Positions 16,468-24,756 of a stretch of DNA of 64,000 nucleotides are shown here, piece after piece. Location: positions 1 to 64,000 of the forward strand of contig JACJYP010000012.1 of NCBI GenBank assembly GCA_020636045.1, in the 5' to 3' direction. Every line of letters starts with the position of its first letter. Within the stretch, counting starts at the first letter, position 1. The position numbers and the translations under genes are program-made. Origin of the DNA: Lewinellaceae bacterium (GTDB lineage Bacteria; Bacteroidota; Bacteroidia; Chitinophagales; Saprospiraceae). The notes below the pieces were generated by a model. That model had not been told where the DNA came from, did not search any database, and saw only the letters and a list, made by a program, of their open reading frames with translations.

Positions 16468-16884
16468 TTATTGTTCGGATGAAACATCGCGGTTCAGCAA
16501 CCAGCTGGTACCGTACTTGTCGGCCAGCATCCCGAACACGGCTCCCCAGAACGTTTTTTCCAGGGGCATGTAGACCTGCCCTCCCGTGGAGAGTTTGTTG
16601 AAAACGGTCTCCTGATCGGCTGCATCGCTGAAGTCGAGGCTGAGGTGTACGTTATTTCCGACGGTAACCGGCTGATCGGGCATGGCATCGGAGGCCATGA
16701 TAAGCACGCCTTCCGATTCGAGCACGGCATGCATGACCTTTTGTTTGTAGTCATCGGGGGCGTTTACGGGCGACTCGCCGAAACGCTGCATCGAAACGAT
16801 CCGGCCGCCGAGGCAATCTTTGTAAAAGTTAAGTGCTTCCTCGCAGGTGCCCGGAAACGTGAGGTAAACGTTCAGTTTTTTCAT
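16468..16884 (-). CDS. VOC family protein, PhnB-like
   Basis: A 138-residue protein of the vicinal oxygen chelate superfamily, PhnB/3-demethylubiquinone-methyltransferase-like subgroup. Motifs are MKKLNVYLTFPGTCEEALNF at the start, YKDCLGGRIVSMQRFGESP, VMHAVLESEGVLIMASDA and the C-terminal WGAVFGMLADKYGTSWLLN. These proteins are small cytoplasmic dimers of mostly unknown substrate. The start MKKLNVYLTF at 16884 is preferred over the longer frame, because it gives the normal family length. Confidence 0.88.
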   Translation of the reverse strand: MKKLNVYLTFPGTCEEALNFYKDCLGGRIVSMQRFGESPVNAPDDYKQKVMHAVLESEGVLIMASDAMPDQPVTVGNNVHLSLDFSDAADQETVFNKLSTGGQVYMPLEKTFWGAVFGMLADKYGTSWLLNRDVSSEQ

Positions 16885-17028
16885 TTGTAAATAGTATTTG
16901 TACGAAACTGTTTGAGTTTGCTGTCGGAAACCCGGTATGCAGATGCCTTCATCGAAACCTGAGGCTCCGGATGACATGCCGCTGCAAAGCGACGGTACGA
17001 TCATGAATGAGGCGCTAAACCGCCACCG

Positions 17029-17370
17029 CTATGCGGCCTGCTGAAAGAGGTTCATTTGCCCGTTTTGGGCGACTGCATCGATCAGGCGGGCGTATTTGAG
17101 TTTGTTTTTGCTGTTGCTGCGCAGGGCGATCAGTTTGGCCAGTTCGAGCGTCAGGTAAAAGTCCTCGATCGGTTCGCCGGGGCGCGGGCGCTTTGCAAAA
17201 TCGCGATAGGCCTGCGGGCGGCGGATGCCGTCGGCAAACTCATAGGCATCGCGCATCCAGCGGCGGGTCAGCATACCGTATTGGCGGATTGGAAGATTCA
17301 GAACGGCAAAGAGATTGGAAGCGGTAACCACCTTGGTGCCGTGCTTGCTTTCGAATACTTCGAGTTTCAT
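17029..17370 (-). CDS. Solitary AntA-like (phage anti-repressor type) domain protein
   Basis: A 113-residue protein resembling the AntA/AntB anti-repressor domain of phages: VVTASNLFAVLNLPIRQYG corresponds to the helix that selects the target, RRWMRDAYEFADGI to the central part, and EDFYLTLELAKLIALRSNS with KLKYARLIDAV to the conserved C-terminal helix pair (YxLTLxMAKxLA...). It is not next to any other phage gene. The preceding promoter region (17395-17500) is strongly AT-rich. A role in gene regulation is possible. The domain match was made by eye. Confidence 0.6.
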   Translation of the reverse strand: MKLEVFESKHGTKVVTASNLFAVLNLPIRQYGMLTRRWMRDAYEFADGIRRPQAYRDFAKRPRPGEPIEDFYLTLELAKLIALRSNSKNKLKYARLIDAVAQNGQMNLFQQAA

Positions 17371-17975
17371 AAAGTAACCCGTTTGATAACTGTTATTGTT
17401 TTAAATCGCAACAAAAATAAACAAGTTGTTTTTAAAAACAAATAATTGAATGTTGTTTTTTAATAAATTTTTTGTTTGAAAAAATATAACACTGACAATC
17501 AGTTTGTTACGTCGCTTTTCAGACAACGTGTTACGCTGAACGCAATTCCTGAAACACTATTCCGGTGTCTGGCCCGGCTACTGCAGCATTCAAGGTATCA
17601 CAACGTCGATGCCGGGAAACAGCCCTTCCACGGCATCCATTCTCCTGATAACAATGCACAAGAAATCGCATAACCCGATCCACTGAACCGCTGCAACAAT
17701 ATGGGTATTCGGAAAAACCGGAAACCTTTACCTTCGCGCGTCGTTTTTACGATACCGACCGCACCACCTCGCGTTTTTCCCTAACCACTTCCGTACCGGC
17801 GGCCTGCCGGATGCCGCGTTCCGCACCGGTTTTGACCGAATGGCGGGCAGCAGCCACCGGCCGCGCGTTCTTTTTCCTTAGCGTTATGCGCTTCGGGGCG
17901 TACGCCGTATGTGTATGACCATGACAAATCGAAACTTCCACCGCGCGGCATGCGCCAAAAAAACATGTGACTGAC
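17371..17975. other. Gene-free stretch with AT-rich block
   Basis: The first part (17395-17500) is very AT-rich, with many A and T runs, and probably holds the promoter of the AntA-like gene. The rest is of normal composition. Short open frames on both strands show no protein-like features. A near -7 match TACCTTCG lies in the 17730-17745 area upstream of the HMG-CoA synthase gene. No RNA gene is recognised. Confidence 0.5.
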
Positions 17976-19367
17976 ATGGCCTTACTTCCCATTGGCATCG
18001 ACGATATGGCCTTTTACGTGCCGAAACTTTACCTGGACATCCGGGCACTGGCCGAAAAACGCAATATCCCCTATGAAAAACTGTCTCAGGGGCTCGGACT
18101 GTATAAAATGGCGGTCTGCGACACACACGAGGATGCCGCTACCATGGCTGCCGAAGCGATCGCGGAACTCATCGAGCGAAACCACCTCGATCCCCGAAGC
18201 ATCGGACGTATATATATGGGCACGGAAAGCGCGCTGGACATGGCCAAGCCGACGGGCACTTACGCGGTGGAGATGCTTCGCCAGCGCTTTTCGGATCGCT
18301 TTGGGCACGACTGTTTCAGGCAATGCGATGTGCTGGACATGACTTTTGCCTGTATCGGCGCCACTGATGCCCTGCAAAACACGCTCGACTGGCTGGCCGC
18401 CGATCGCGACCGGATCGGGATCGTGGTAGCCAGCGACATCGCCAAATACGAACTCGGCTCCAGCGGCGAATACACCCAGGGCGCCGGCGCCGTGGCCATG
18501 CTCCTGCGCTGGAACCCGCGACTGCTCGCCGTGCGCCGGCTCTTCGGCGTGGCCATGGAAAGCGTGCACGATTTCTACAAACCGCGCAGGGAGCGGTTCA
18601 GTGAAACGCCGGTGTTCGACGGGCAATACTCCAACCAGTGCTACTACGATCGCATGTCAGAAGCACTCGACGACTTCCGCCGGCGCGCAGTGGCGGGCGG
18701 ACTTTTTGGCGACGACAAATACCGGGCGCTTTCCGAACGCTGGGCGCGGATGATCTTCCATCTGCCGTATGCTTTTCACGGGAAACGTATTTACGTGGAG
18801 CAATTTGTGGAAGAACGCAAGCGCAAAGGAACCTGGGCGCAGGATGCGGCTTCGCTCGAACTGACGGAGCCGTCCGCTAATGCATTTCCCGACCGCAAAT
18901 CGTATGAAAAGGCAAAAGGCACTTTTTTGAAGGCGGTCAGCGAAACGGCGTTGTACCGGCGTTTTGTAGCCCAAAAACTGGAAAAGGCACAGCGGGCCAG
19001 CCAGGATACGGGCAACCTGTATACGGCATCCATTTTTCTGGCGCTGATGAGCGCGCTTGAATGCGACCGGGCCGACGGTGCGCGGCTGGCGGGGAAAAGG
19101 CTCGGTTTTATTGCATACGGAAGCGGCTCCAAAGCCAAAGTATTCGAGGCGGTGGTACAAAAAGGTTGGGAAGCCGTAGCGGTGCAATTCGGGGTTTTCC
19201 GCAAACTGAACGAACGCAAGGCCATTGACTACGACGAATACGAAGCCCTGCACACCGGCGCTCAGACACAACCCATTCACGCGGAAAACGGCCGTTGGGG
19301 CCTCGAAAGCATTGGCCGGGAAGGCAATTCACTGGGTGCGCGATACTACGCAGCATTCGGCCAATGA
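17976..19367 (+). CDS. Hydroxymethylglutaryl-CoA synthase
   Basis: A 463-residue enzyme of the thiolase superfamily that condenses acetyl-CoA and acetoacetyl-CoA to HMG-CoA, the entry to the mevalonate route of isoprenoid synthesis. Motifs are IGIDDMAFYVP at the start, the general base E84 in YMGTESALDMAKP, the nucleophile C126 in DMTFACIGATDAL, and the histidine of LPYAFHGK. It is longer than typical bacterial forms (about 390). Other mevalonate genes are not in this window. An upstream GTG at 17967 is possible, and the ATG at 17976 is preferred. Confidence 0.92.
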   Translation: MALLPIGIDDMAFYVPKLYLDIRALAEKRNIPYEKLSQGLGLYKMAVCDTHEDAATMAAEAIAELIERNHLDPRSIGRIYMGTESALDMAKPTGTYAVEMLRQRFSDRFGHDCFRQCDVLDMTFACIGATDALQNTLDWLAADRDRIGIVVASDIAKYELGSSGEYTQGAGAVAMLLRWNPRLLAVRRLFGVAMESVHDFYKPRRERFSETPVFDGQYSNQCYYDRMSEALDDFRRRAVAGGLFGDDKYRALSERWARMIFHLPYAFHGKRIYVEQFVEERKRKGTWAQDAASLELTEPSANAFPDRKSYEKAKGTFLKAVSETALYRRFVAQKLEKAQRASQDTGNLYTASIFLALMSALECDRADGARLAGKRLGFIAYGSGSKAKVFEAVVQKGWEAVAVQFGVFRKLNERKAIDYDEYEALHTGAQTQPIHAENGRWGLESIGREGNSLGARYYAAFGQ

Positions 19368-19646
19368 CCCTTTTGTGGTATATCCGGTGGCGAAAATTGA
19401 CCGTTCAGCGATATATTTTGCCCGTTAAATAATTTTTAAATCACATTGCCCCTGATAAACAATATATTTGGGAAAGCAAAGTTTTTATATGGTCTTCAGA
19501 TGACCGCACTAACATCTCCCCAGACCAGTTTTTATTAATCACCCACCCGTTTATTCCATTTTATTCCCCAGAGTACGGCTTTCACCGCCGGTGTAAAGTC
19601 CTTGCTCTCTAATCATTACCAATCACCGATCAACTCCGCCCAGTAC

Positions 19647-19946
19647 ATGAATAACTATTTCAAGTTAATCGATCCGTATTTATACGGCCGTCTCAGCCCC
19701 GAGGAGCAGTTGGTTTTTGAAAGGCAGATCGCCAGAAACCCTGCATTGGCAAACGAACTTTCCGTTCGCTTCTCATTGGTGCGCGTATTGCTGGCCAATC
19801 CCGCTTATCCCTTTCACAGCGGGCTAAGGGCGCTGCAAGCGCGGAAGCAGGAGGGCAAGCGCCGGGCAAGCATGTTCGAGTGGTTCTGGCTGGCGTGTTC
19901 GGCAGCCGTTACCGCAGGCCTGATCATGGGATACCTGCTTCCCTGA
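19647..19946 (+). CDS. Small single-pass membrane protein, anti-sigma-like N-terminus
   Basis: A 99-residue protein: a cytoplasmic part resembling the start of Bacteroidota anti-sigma factors (IDPYLYGRLSPEEQLVFERQ, then ANPALANELS-like acidic-hydrophobic helices) and a C-terminal membrane segment (WFWLACSAAVTAGLIMGYLLP). No sigma factor gene is adjacent, so a regulatory role is uncertain. The 279-nt upstream gap contains a TATATTTG element at 19463-19470 but no convincing -33 box. The start at 19647 is chosen over an upstream TTG. Confidence 0.6.
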   Translation: MNNYFKLIDPYLYGRLSPEEQLVFERQIARNPALANELSVRFSLVRVLLANPAYPFHSGLRALQARKQEGKRRASMFEWFWLACSAAVTAGLIMGYLLP

Positions 19947-20006
19947 TCTGTTACACCTTAATATATTATCAGGTTTGGAAAAATGCACGGGCGTGGTGCC
20001 CGGCAT

Positions 20007-20660
20007 TCATTCTTTCTCAAACACACCGTTGAGGAAGGTACCGCGCTTTACCCAGCCGATGCAGTTGCCCTCGAATTCGAAGGAACCAGCGATTGCAACG
20101 GTCCTGGGGTCGAAACGCGTCAGTGACATTTCTCCCGACACGGATTCGTAGGTTTCCGTCTTTCCGTCCTCGTATTTGATCTGTACGATGGATGCGAAGT
20201 GCTTCAGGGTAAGCGCTTCGGCATCGTATTCCATATCCAGCGGCAGGGAAGCGAGGTCGCTTTTCAGCAGCCCCCCGAGCAACAGGTATATCTTCTGTTT
20301 TTGCTCCATACTGTCCGTCCACACCAGGTTGATCTGGAGCGACACCGTATCGCCATCCCCGATCGCGTCGATCAGCTGCGTACATTTCTCCCACGATAAT
20401 TCGGACGAGGTGGTCACTTCCTCTTTCATGATCGAGTCGTAGTATTTCCAGTACAGCAGATTGACCAGGCCCGAATTGGTTTTATGGTAGGGCAACACAC
20501 GCACGCCCGGCCACAAGGATACGTCCTCGACGGTCATGGTGCATTTTGTGCAGGAGAGATCGAATATCTGGTTGGGAGCGCCCTTGACGATGGTCACCTG
20601 TGCAGAGGTGCCCGCCAGGCAAATGAGCATGGAGCAGATGAAGGCGGTGGTGTATTTCAT
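20007..20660 (-). CDS. Exported protein of unknown function
   Basis: A 217-residue protein with a signal peptide (KYTTAFICSMLICLAGTSAQ) and a mainly beta-type mature part. It contains a CTKCTMTV motif near residue 36 that could bind metal or form a disulfide. No family was recognised. A -7 element TACATTTG lies on the minus strand at 20672-20679, only 11 nt from the ATG, so the mRNA leader may be just a few nucleotides long. The gene is divergent from the ribosomal superoperon. Confidence 0.7.
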   Translation of the reverse strand: MKYTTAFICSMLICLAGTSAQVTIVKGAPNQIFDLSCTKCTMTVEDVSLWPGVRVLPYHKTNSGLVNLLYWKYYDSIMKEEVTTSSELSWEKCTQLIDAIGDGDTVSLQINLVWTDSMEQKQKIYLLLGGLLKSDLASLPLDMEYDAEALTLKHFASIVQIKYEDGKTETYESVSGEMSLTRFDPRTVAIAGSFEFEGNCIGWVKRGTFLNGVFEKE

Positions 20661-20904
20661 TTGTCGGGGGACAAATGTAAAGCACCGGAAAGAGTTTCCG
20701 GCAGCGCTTGTCGAATAGATGCCGGAAAAGTAAGAAAGCAGGTTTCGGGGGCAGCCGGGTCTGAGTCCCGATAAAACAGGGAAATAACCCTTGCACCGCT
20801 ACGTGATGTACCAACACAATGCTGTGGAGCAGGGCCATCCGAGCGCTTCCCAGAAGGGGGGTGAAAAACAGCCTCAACTTTTTTCAGAAAATTTTCACAG
20901 CTGC

Positions 20905-20936
20905 TTGGTTTTTCAGTAGCGGTATTCTTACCTTTG
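20905..20936 (+). promoter_or_regulatory. Main promoter of the S10-spc-alpha superoperon
   Basis: TTGG (20905-20908), a 20-nt spacer and TACCTTTG (20929-20936) match the Bacteroidota sigma consensus. The leader to rpsJ (21025) is about 85 nt. The rest of the 20661-21024 gap holds no gene. Confidence 0.75.
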
Positions 20937-21024
20937 CGGGCGCTTTTGAAAAACAGGTCAAAATCATGTTCGGTTTTGATGCTTTCAGGGCTCAAAAATT
21001 GAAATTTAAATTCCTTTCAGGGTA

Positions 21025-21333
21025 ATGAATCAAAAAATTCGCATTAAACTCCGGTCGTACGATTACAATCTCGTGGACAAGTCCACCGAGAAGATCGTAA
21101 AGACCGTTCGTGCGAGTGGCGCCGTTGTGACTGGCCCGATTCCGCTGCCTACCGAGAAAGAAATCTTCACGGTGCTGCGTTCGCCGCACGTGAACAAGAA
21201 AGCTCGCGAGCAGTTCCAGTTGCGCACCCACAAGCGCTTGATCGAAATCTACACACCGACACAGAAGACGGTGGACGCTCTCTCCAAGTTGGAACTGCCG
21301 AGCGGTGTTGACATACAGGTCAAGCTCACCTGA
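21025..21333 (+). CDS. rpsJ: 30S ribosomal protein uS10
   Basis: A 102-residue protein with the S10 signature VSGPIPLPTEKEI-type stretch (here TGPIPLPTEKEIFTVLRSPH) and QFQLRTHKRLIEIYTPT. It sits in the 30S head and doubles as NusE in antitermination complexes. It opens the superoperon, as in other bacteria whose str operon is elsewhere. A rather long 191-nt gap separates it from rplC, with no gene or strong hairpin noticed. Confidence 0.97.
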   Translation: MNQKIRIKLRSYDYNLVDKSTEKIVKTVRASGAVVTGPIPLPTEKEIFTVLRSPHVNKKAREQFQLRTHKRLIEIYTPTQKTVDALSKLELPSGVDIQVKLT

Positions 21334-21524
21334 TCGTACTCACAGGAATCAAGTCTGCGGTTTCCGGCGGCAATCAAAGTGTCCTGATCATTTCGGATAA
21401 CTGATGCGGTCGAAAGCGGTTCCGGTAAACGGAAGATCGCTTTTCGCATATGCGCCCGCTGCGAACACCGTTTTGAAGAAAAATATATTCAACCAATCGT
21501 TCAACCATAAAATACATACGACAC

Positions 21525-22148
21525 GTGAACGGTCTGATTGGCAAAAAAATCGGGATGACAAGTGTCTACGACAACCTCGGCAAGAACGTAGCCGTAACGA
21601 TCGTGGAAGCAGGTCCCTGCGTGATCACGCAAGTGCGCACGGAAGAACACGACGGCTATTCAGCGCTGCAGTTGGCTTTCGGCGACCGCAAAGTAAAGAA
21701 CACGCCCAAGGCTCTGATGGGCCATTTCAAAAAAGCCGGCCTTGAAGAGCCGATGCATCGCGTACAGGAGTTTCGCGACATGAACCTGGACAAAAACCTC
21801 GGCGACGAAGTAACGGTAGGCGATCTGTTTGCCGAAGGCGACAAGGTCGTGGTGACCGGTACTTCCAAAGGTAAAGGTTTCCAGGGGGTCGTCAAGCGCC
21901 ACGGTTTCGGCGGTGTCATGCAGCAAACGCACGGCCAGCACAACCGCCTGCGCGCTCCGGGTTCGCTCGGTAACTCGTCCTTCGCGGCAAAAGTCATGAA
22001 GGGCATGCGTATGGCAGGCCACATGGGCAATGCACAGGTGCGCGTACGCCGCCTGCAAGTAGTAAAAGTGTTCCCTGAGCAGAATATCATCCTTATCAAG
22101 GGTGCTATTCCCGGCCACAAGGGCGCATATGTAACGATTGAAAAATAA
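21525..22148 (+). CDS. rplC: 50S ribosomal protein uL3
   Basis: A 207-residue protein that starts with GTG (NGLIGKKIGMT). Recognised by the central KGFQGVVKRHGFGG and QTHGQHNRLRAPGSLGNSS segment, which reaches the peptidyl transferase centre, and by the MAGHMGNAQVRVR loop. An ATG start for a longer product is not available in this frame without running into unlikely sequence. Confidence 0.97.
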   Translation: MNGLIGKKIGMTSVYDNLGKNVAVTIVEAGPCVITQVRTEEHDGYSALQLAFGDRKVKNTPKALMGHFKKAGLEEPMHRVQEFRDMNLDKNLGDEVTVGDLFAEGDKVVVTGTSKGKGFQGVVKRHGFGGVMQQTHGQHNRLRAPGSLGNSSFAAKVMKGMRMAGHMGNAQVRVRRLQVVKVFPEQNIILIKGAIPGHKGAYVTIEK

Positions 22149-22174
22149 CTTTTGACCATATAATTTCTTCGGAA

Positions 22175-22801
22175 ATGAAAATCTCGGTCTACAACATCAA
22201 AGGCGAAGCGACTGGCAGAACGGTAGAACTGCCCGAAGAGGTGTTCGGTATCGAACCCCACGAGCACAGTGTATGGCTCGACGTGAAGCGTTACCTCGCC
22301 GCACAACGCCAGGGTACCCACAAGTCGAAAGAGCGCAGCGAAATGAGCGGCTCTACCCGCAAATTGCACAAGCAAAAAGGTACCGGCGGCTCCCGTAAGG
22401 GCGATATCAACAACCCGCTGTATCGCGGCGGCGGCCGTGTATTCGGCCCGCGCCCCCGCACCTACAACATACAGGTCAACTCTAAAGTGCGCCGCCTCGC
22501 ACGTCGCAGCGCACTGTCTGCCAAAGCAAAGGCCGACGGCATCATCGTGGTGGAGGATTTCTCCTTCGATGCACCGAAGACCCGGCAGTTTCAGGATATC
22601 CTGACCGCGCTGAAGGTGGCCGACAAAAAGCCGCTGACCGTGCTGAGCAGTTACGACAAGGCGCTGTACCTCTCCTGCCGTAACATTCCGAAAGCGGGCA
22701 TCACCCCTGCGCAGGACCTCAACACGTACCAGATCATGAACGCCGGCGCCTTGGTGATCGCTGAAAGCGCTATCGAAAAAATTAAAGAAACCTGCGCTTA
22801 A
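22175..22801 (+). CDS. rplD: 50S ribosomal protein uL4
   Basis: A 208-residue protein with the exit-tunnel loop sequence MSGSTRKLHKQKGTGGSRKG and GGGRVFGPRPRTY, followed by the globular LSAKAKADGIIVVEDF region. In E. coli L4 also represses its own operon. Whether this applies here cannot be read from the sequence. It begins 26 nt after rplC. Confidence 0.97.
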   Translation: MKISVYNIKGEATGRTVELPEEVFGIEPHEHSVWLDVKRYLAAQRQGTHKSKERSEMSGSTRKLHKQKGTGGSRKGDINNPLYRGGGRVFGPRPRTYNIQVNSKVRRLARRSALSAKAKADGIIVVEDFSFDAPKTRQFQDILTALKVADKKPLTVLSSYDKALYLSCRNIPKAGITPAQDLNTYQIMNAGALVIAESAIEKIKETCA

Positions 22802-22829
22802 CCGCCCGGGCATCAAACATACACTAGTT

Positions 22830-23129
22830 ATGGCCAAGCAAATTTTGATACGGCCCGTCATCACGGAAAAAGCGACCAAACTCGCCGACAAGCGCAATAC
22901 GTACGCTTTCGTGGTGAACAAAGGGGCCAACAAGATCGAGATCCGCACCGCTGTAGAGAAGATGTTCAACGTGACCGTTGACAGCGTCAACACCGCAGTC
23001 ATGCCGGGCAAGCCGAAATCGCGCAGCACCAAGACGGCGATCATCCGCGGCACCAAGTCTTCCTACAAAAAGGCTTATGTGACCCTCACGCCGGGCGAAA
23101 CGATCGACCTCTTTGGCAGCGAAGAATAA
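22830..23129 (+). CDS. rplW: 50S ribosomal protein uL23
   Basis: A 99-residue protein, recognised by LIRPVITEKATKLADKRNTY, AFVVNKGANKIEIRTAVEKM and the C-terminal TPGETIDLF. It lines the exit of the nascent-chain tunnel and is the docking site for trigger factor and SRP. Order and spacing are standard. Confidence 0.97.
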   Translation: MAKQILIRPVITEKATKLADKRNTYAFVVNKGANKIEIRTAVEKMFNVTVDSVNTAVMPGKPKSRSTKTAIIRGTKSSYKKAYVTLTPGETIDLFGSEE

Positions 23130-23174
23130 CTGACTGACATTCAACCACATCTAAATACTCGCAACTGAGTAGAT

Positions 23175-23999
23175 ATGGCACTTAAGAAATTCAATCCGAT
23201 CACGCCGGGACAACGCTACCGGATCGCCGTTTCGAGAGAAGAACTCACGAAAGGCGCCAAGCCGGAGAAGTCCCTGCTCATGACCATCGGCAGCACGGGT
23301 GGCCGCAACAGCGACGGACGCCGTACCATGCGCTACCGCGGCGGCGGCCACAAGCGCCGCTACCGTATCGTTGACTTCCGGAGGGATAAAACGGGCGAGG
23401 CAACAGTGCAGTCGATCCAGTACGATCCGAACCGCAGCGCCTACCTCGCGCTCATCACCTTTGCCGACGGCGAAAAGTCGTACATCATCGCCCCGGAAGG
23501 CCTGGAAGTCGGCCAGACCGTACAATCGGGTCGCGGCGTGGCTCCGGAAACGGGCAACTGCATGTACCTGGCGGAAATTCCCTTGGGCGCCGTCATCCAC
23601 AATATTGAAATGCACCCCGGCCAGGGTGGCGTACTGGTACGCAGCGCCGGCAACAGCGCCCTGATGATGGGTAAGGAAGACCGTTACGCCGTGGTGAAAC
23701 TGCCTTCCGGCGAAACGCGCCGCATCCTGATGACCTGCCGCGCTACGATCGGCAGCGTCAGCAATCCCGACCACAGCCTGGAAGTCATGGGCAAGGCCGG
23801 TCGCATGCGCTGGAAAGGCTGGCGCCCGCGCAACCGCCCTGTAGCCATGAACCCCGTCGATCACCCGATGGGTGGTGGCGAGGGCCGCGCTTCGGGTGGA
23901 CACCCGCGCAGCCGCAAGGGCCTGAAAGCAAAAGGCGCCAAAACGCGCAACCGCACCAAGGCCTCCAACGCACTGATCATCAGCCGCAAAAAAGGCTGA
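23175..23999 (+). CDS. rplB: 50S ribosomal protein uL2
   Basis: A 274-residue protein with the conserved C-terminal HPMGGGEGRASGGHPRS, which contacts the peptidyl transferase centre, and GRNSDGRRTMRYRGGGHK near the N-terminus. It has normal length and is required for subunit association and peptidyl transfer. Confidence 0.98.
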   Translation: MALKKFNPITPGQRYRIAVSREELTKGAKPEKSLLMTIGSTGGRNSDGRRTMRYRGGGHKRRYRIVDFRRDKTGEATVQSIQYDPNRSAYLALITFADGEKSYIIAPEGLEVGQTVQSGRGVAPETGNCMYLAEIPLGAVIHNIEMHPGQGGVLVRSAGNSALMMGKEDRYAVVKLPSGETRRILMTCRATIGSVSNPDHSLEVMGKAGRMRWKGWRPRNRPVAMNPVDHPMGGGEGRASGGHPRSRKGLKAKGAKTRNRTKASNALIISRKKG

Positions 24000-24047
24000 T
24001 CATCGCCGATAAAAACTAACTCAGCACTCCGTAACTAAACAAAAGAG

Positions 24048-24314
24048 ATGCCGCGTTCACTAAAAAAAGGCCCCTACGTCCACCATTCGCTGCTGGACAA
24101 GGTGCAAAAAGCAAAGCAAAGCAACCGCAAACAGGTGATCAAAACCTGGAGCCGCTCCTCGATGATCATCCCCGACATGGTGGGTGAAACCATCGCGGTA
24201 CACAACGGCAAAACGTTTATCCCCGTGTTTGTCACCGAAAATATGGTAGGGCACAAGCTCGGCGAATTTTCACCGACCCGCAGCTTCCGTGGCCACGCCG
24301 GGAATAAAAAGTAA
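24048..24314 (+). CDS. rpsS: 30S ribosomal protein uS19
   Basis: An 88-residue protein that starts PRSLKKGPYVHHSLLDKV and contains WSRSSMIIPDMVGETIAVHNG, then GHKLGEFSPTRSFRGH. It sits in the 30S head near the A site. The stop codon is 12 nt before rplV. Confidence 0.98.
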   Translation: MPRSLKKGPYVHHSLLDKVQKAKQSNRKQVIKTWSRSSMIIPDMVGETIAVHNGKTFIPVFVTENMVGHKLGEFSPTRSFRGHAGNKK

Positions 24315-24326
24315 TCATCTATAACA

Positions 24327-24707
24327 ATGGAAGCAGTAGCTAAACTGAGAAACTGTCCGATGTCGCCGCGCAAAATGCGCCTGGTCGTGGACAACATTCG
24401 CGGTCGCAAGGTGGTAGATGCTCTGAGCATTCTGAAGTACACCAATAAAGAGGCAGCCATGTGGCTCGAAAAGCTCGTACTGTCGGCCGTGAACAACTGG
24501 GAACAGAAGTCCGATCAGGTGGGCGCCGCTGACGATTACGGCCTCTACATCAAAACCGCCTTCGTCGATCCGGGAAGTATCATTTACCGCTTCCTGCCGG
24601 CTCCGCAAGGCCGTGCCTACCGCGTGCGCAAGCGCCGCAACCACGTCACCATCGTCGTGGCCAACGCAGTAGCGCTCGAAGAAGAAACAACGGAAGCCAC
24701 CGAGTAA
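24327..24707 (+). CDS. rplV: 50S ribosomal protein uL22
   Basis: A 126-residue protein recognised by NCPMSPRKMRLVVDNIRGRK and the tunnel-loop AFVDPGSIIYRFLPAPQGRA, with a final RNHVTIVVANA strand. It has a short acidic tail (EEETTEATE) not present in short homologs. A small hairpin, GCCTGCC/GGCAGGC (24723-24740), lies in the gap to rpsC. Confidence 0.97.
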   Translation: MEAVAKLRNCPMSPRKMRLVVDNIRGRKVVDALSILKYTNKEAAMWLEKLVLSAVNNWEQKSDQVGAADDYGLYIKTAFVDPGSIIYRFLPAPQGRAYRVRKRRNHVTIVVANAVALEEETTEATE

Positions 24708-24756
24708 AAACTGAACATCACCCGCCTGCCACGGCAGGCTCATATAGTCAATATAA

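Noticed and set aside
20657..20995. Minus-strand ORF over the ribosomal promoter region
   Set aside because: Composition unlike the neighbouring proteins, no motif, and it overlaps the strong rpsJ promoter.
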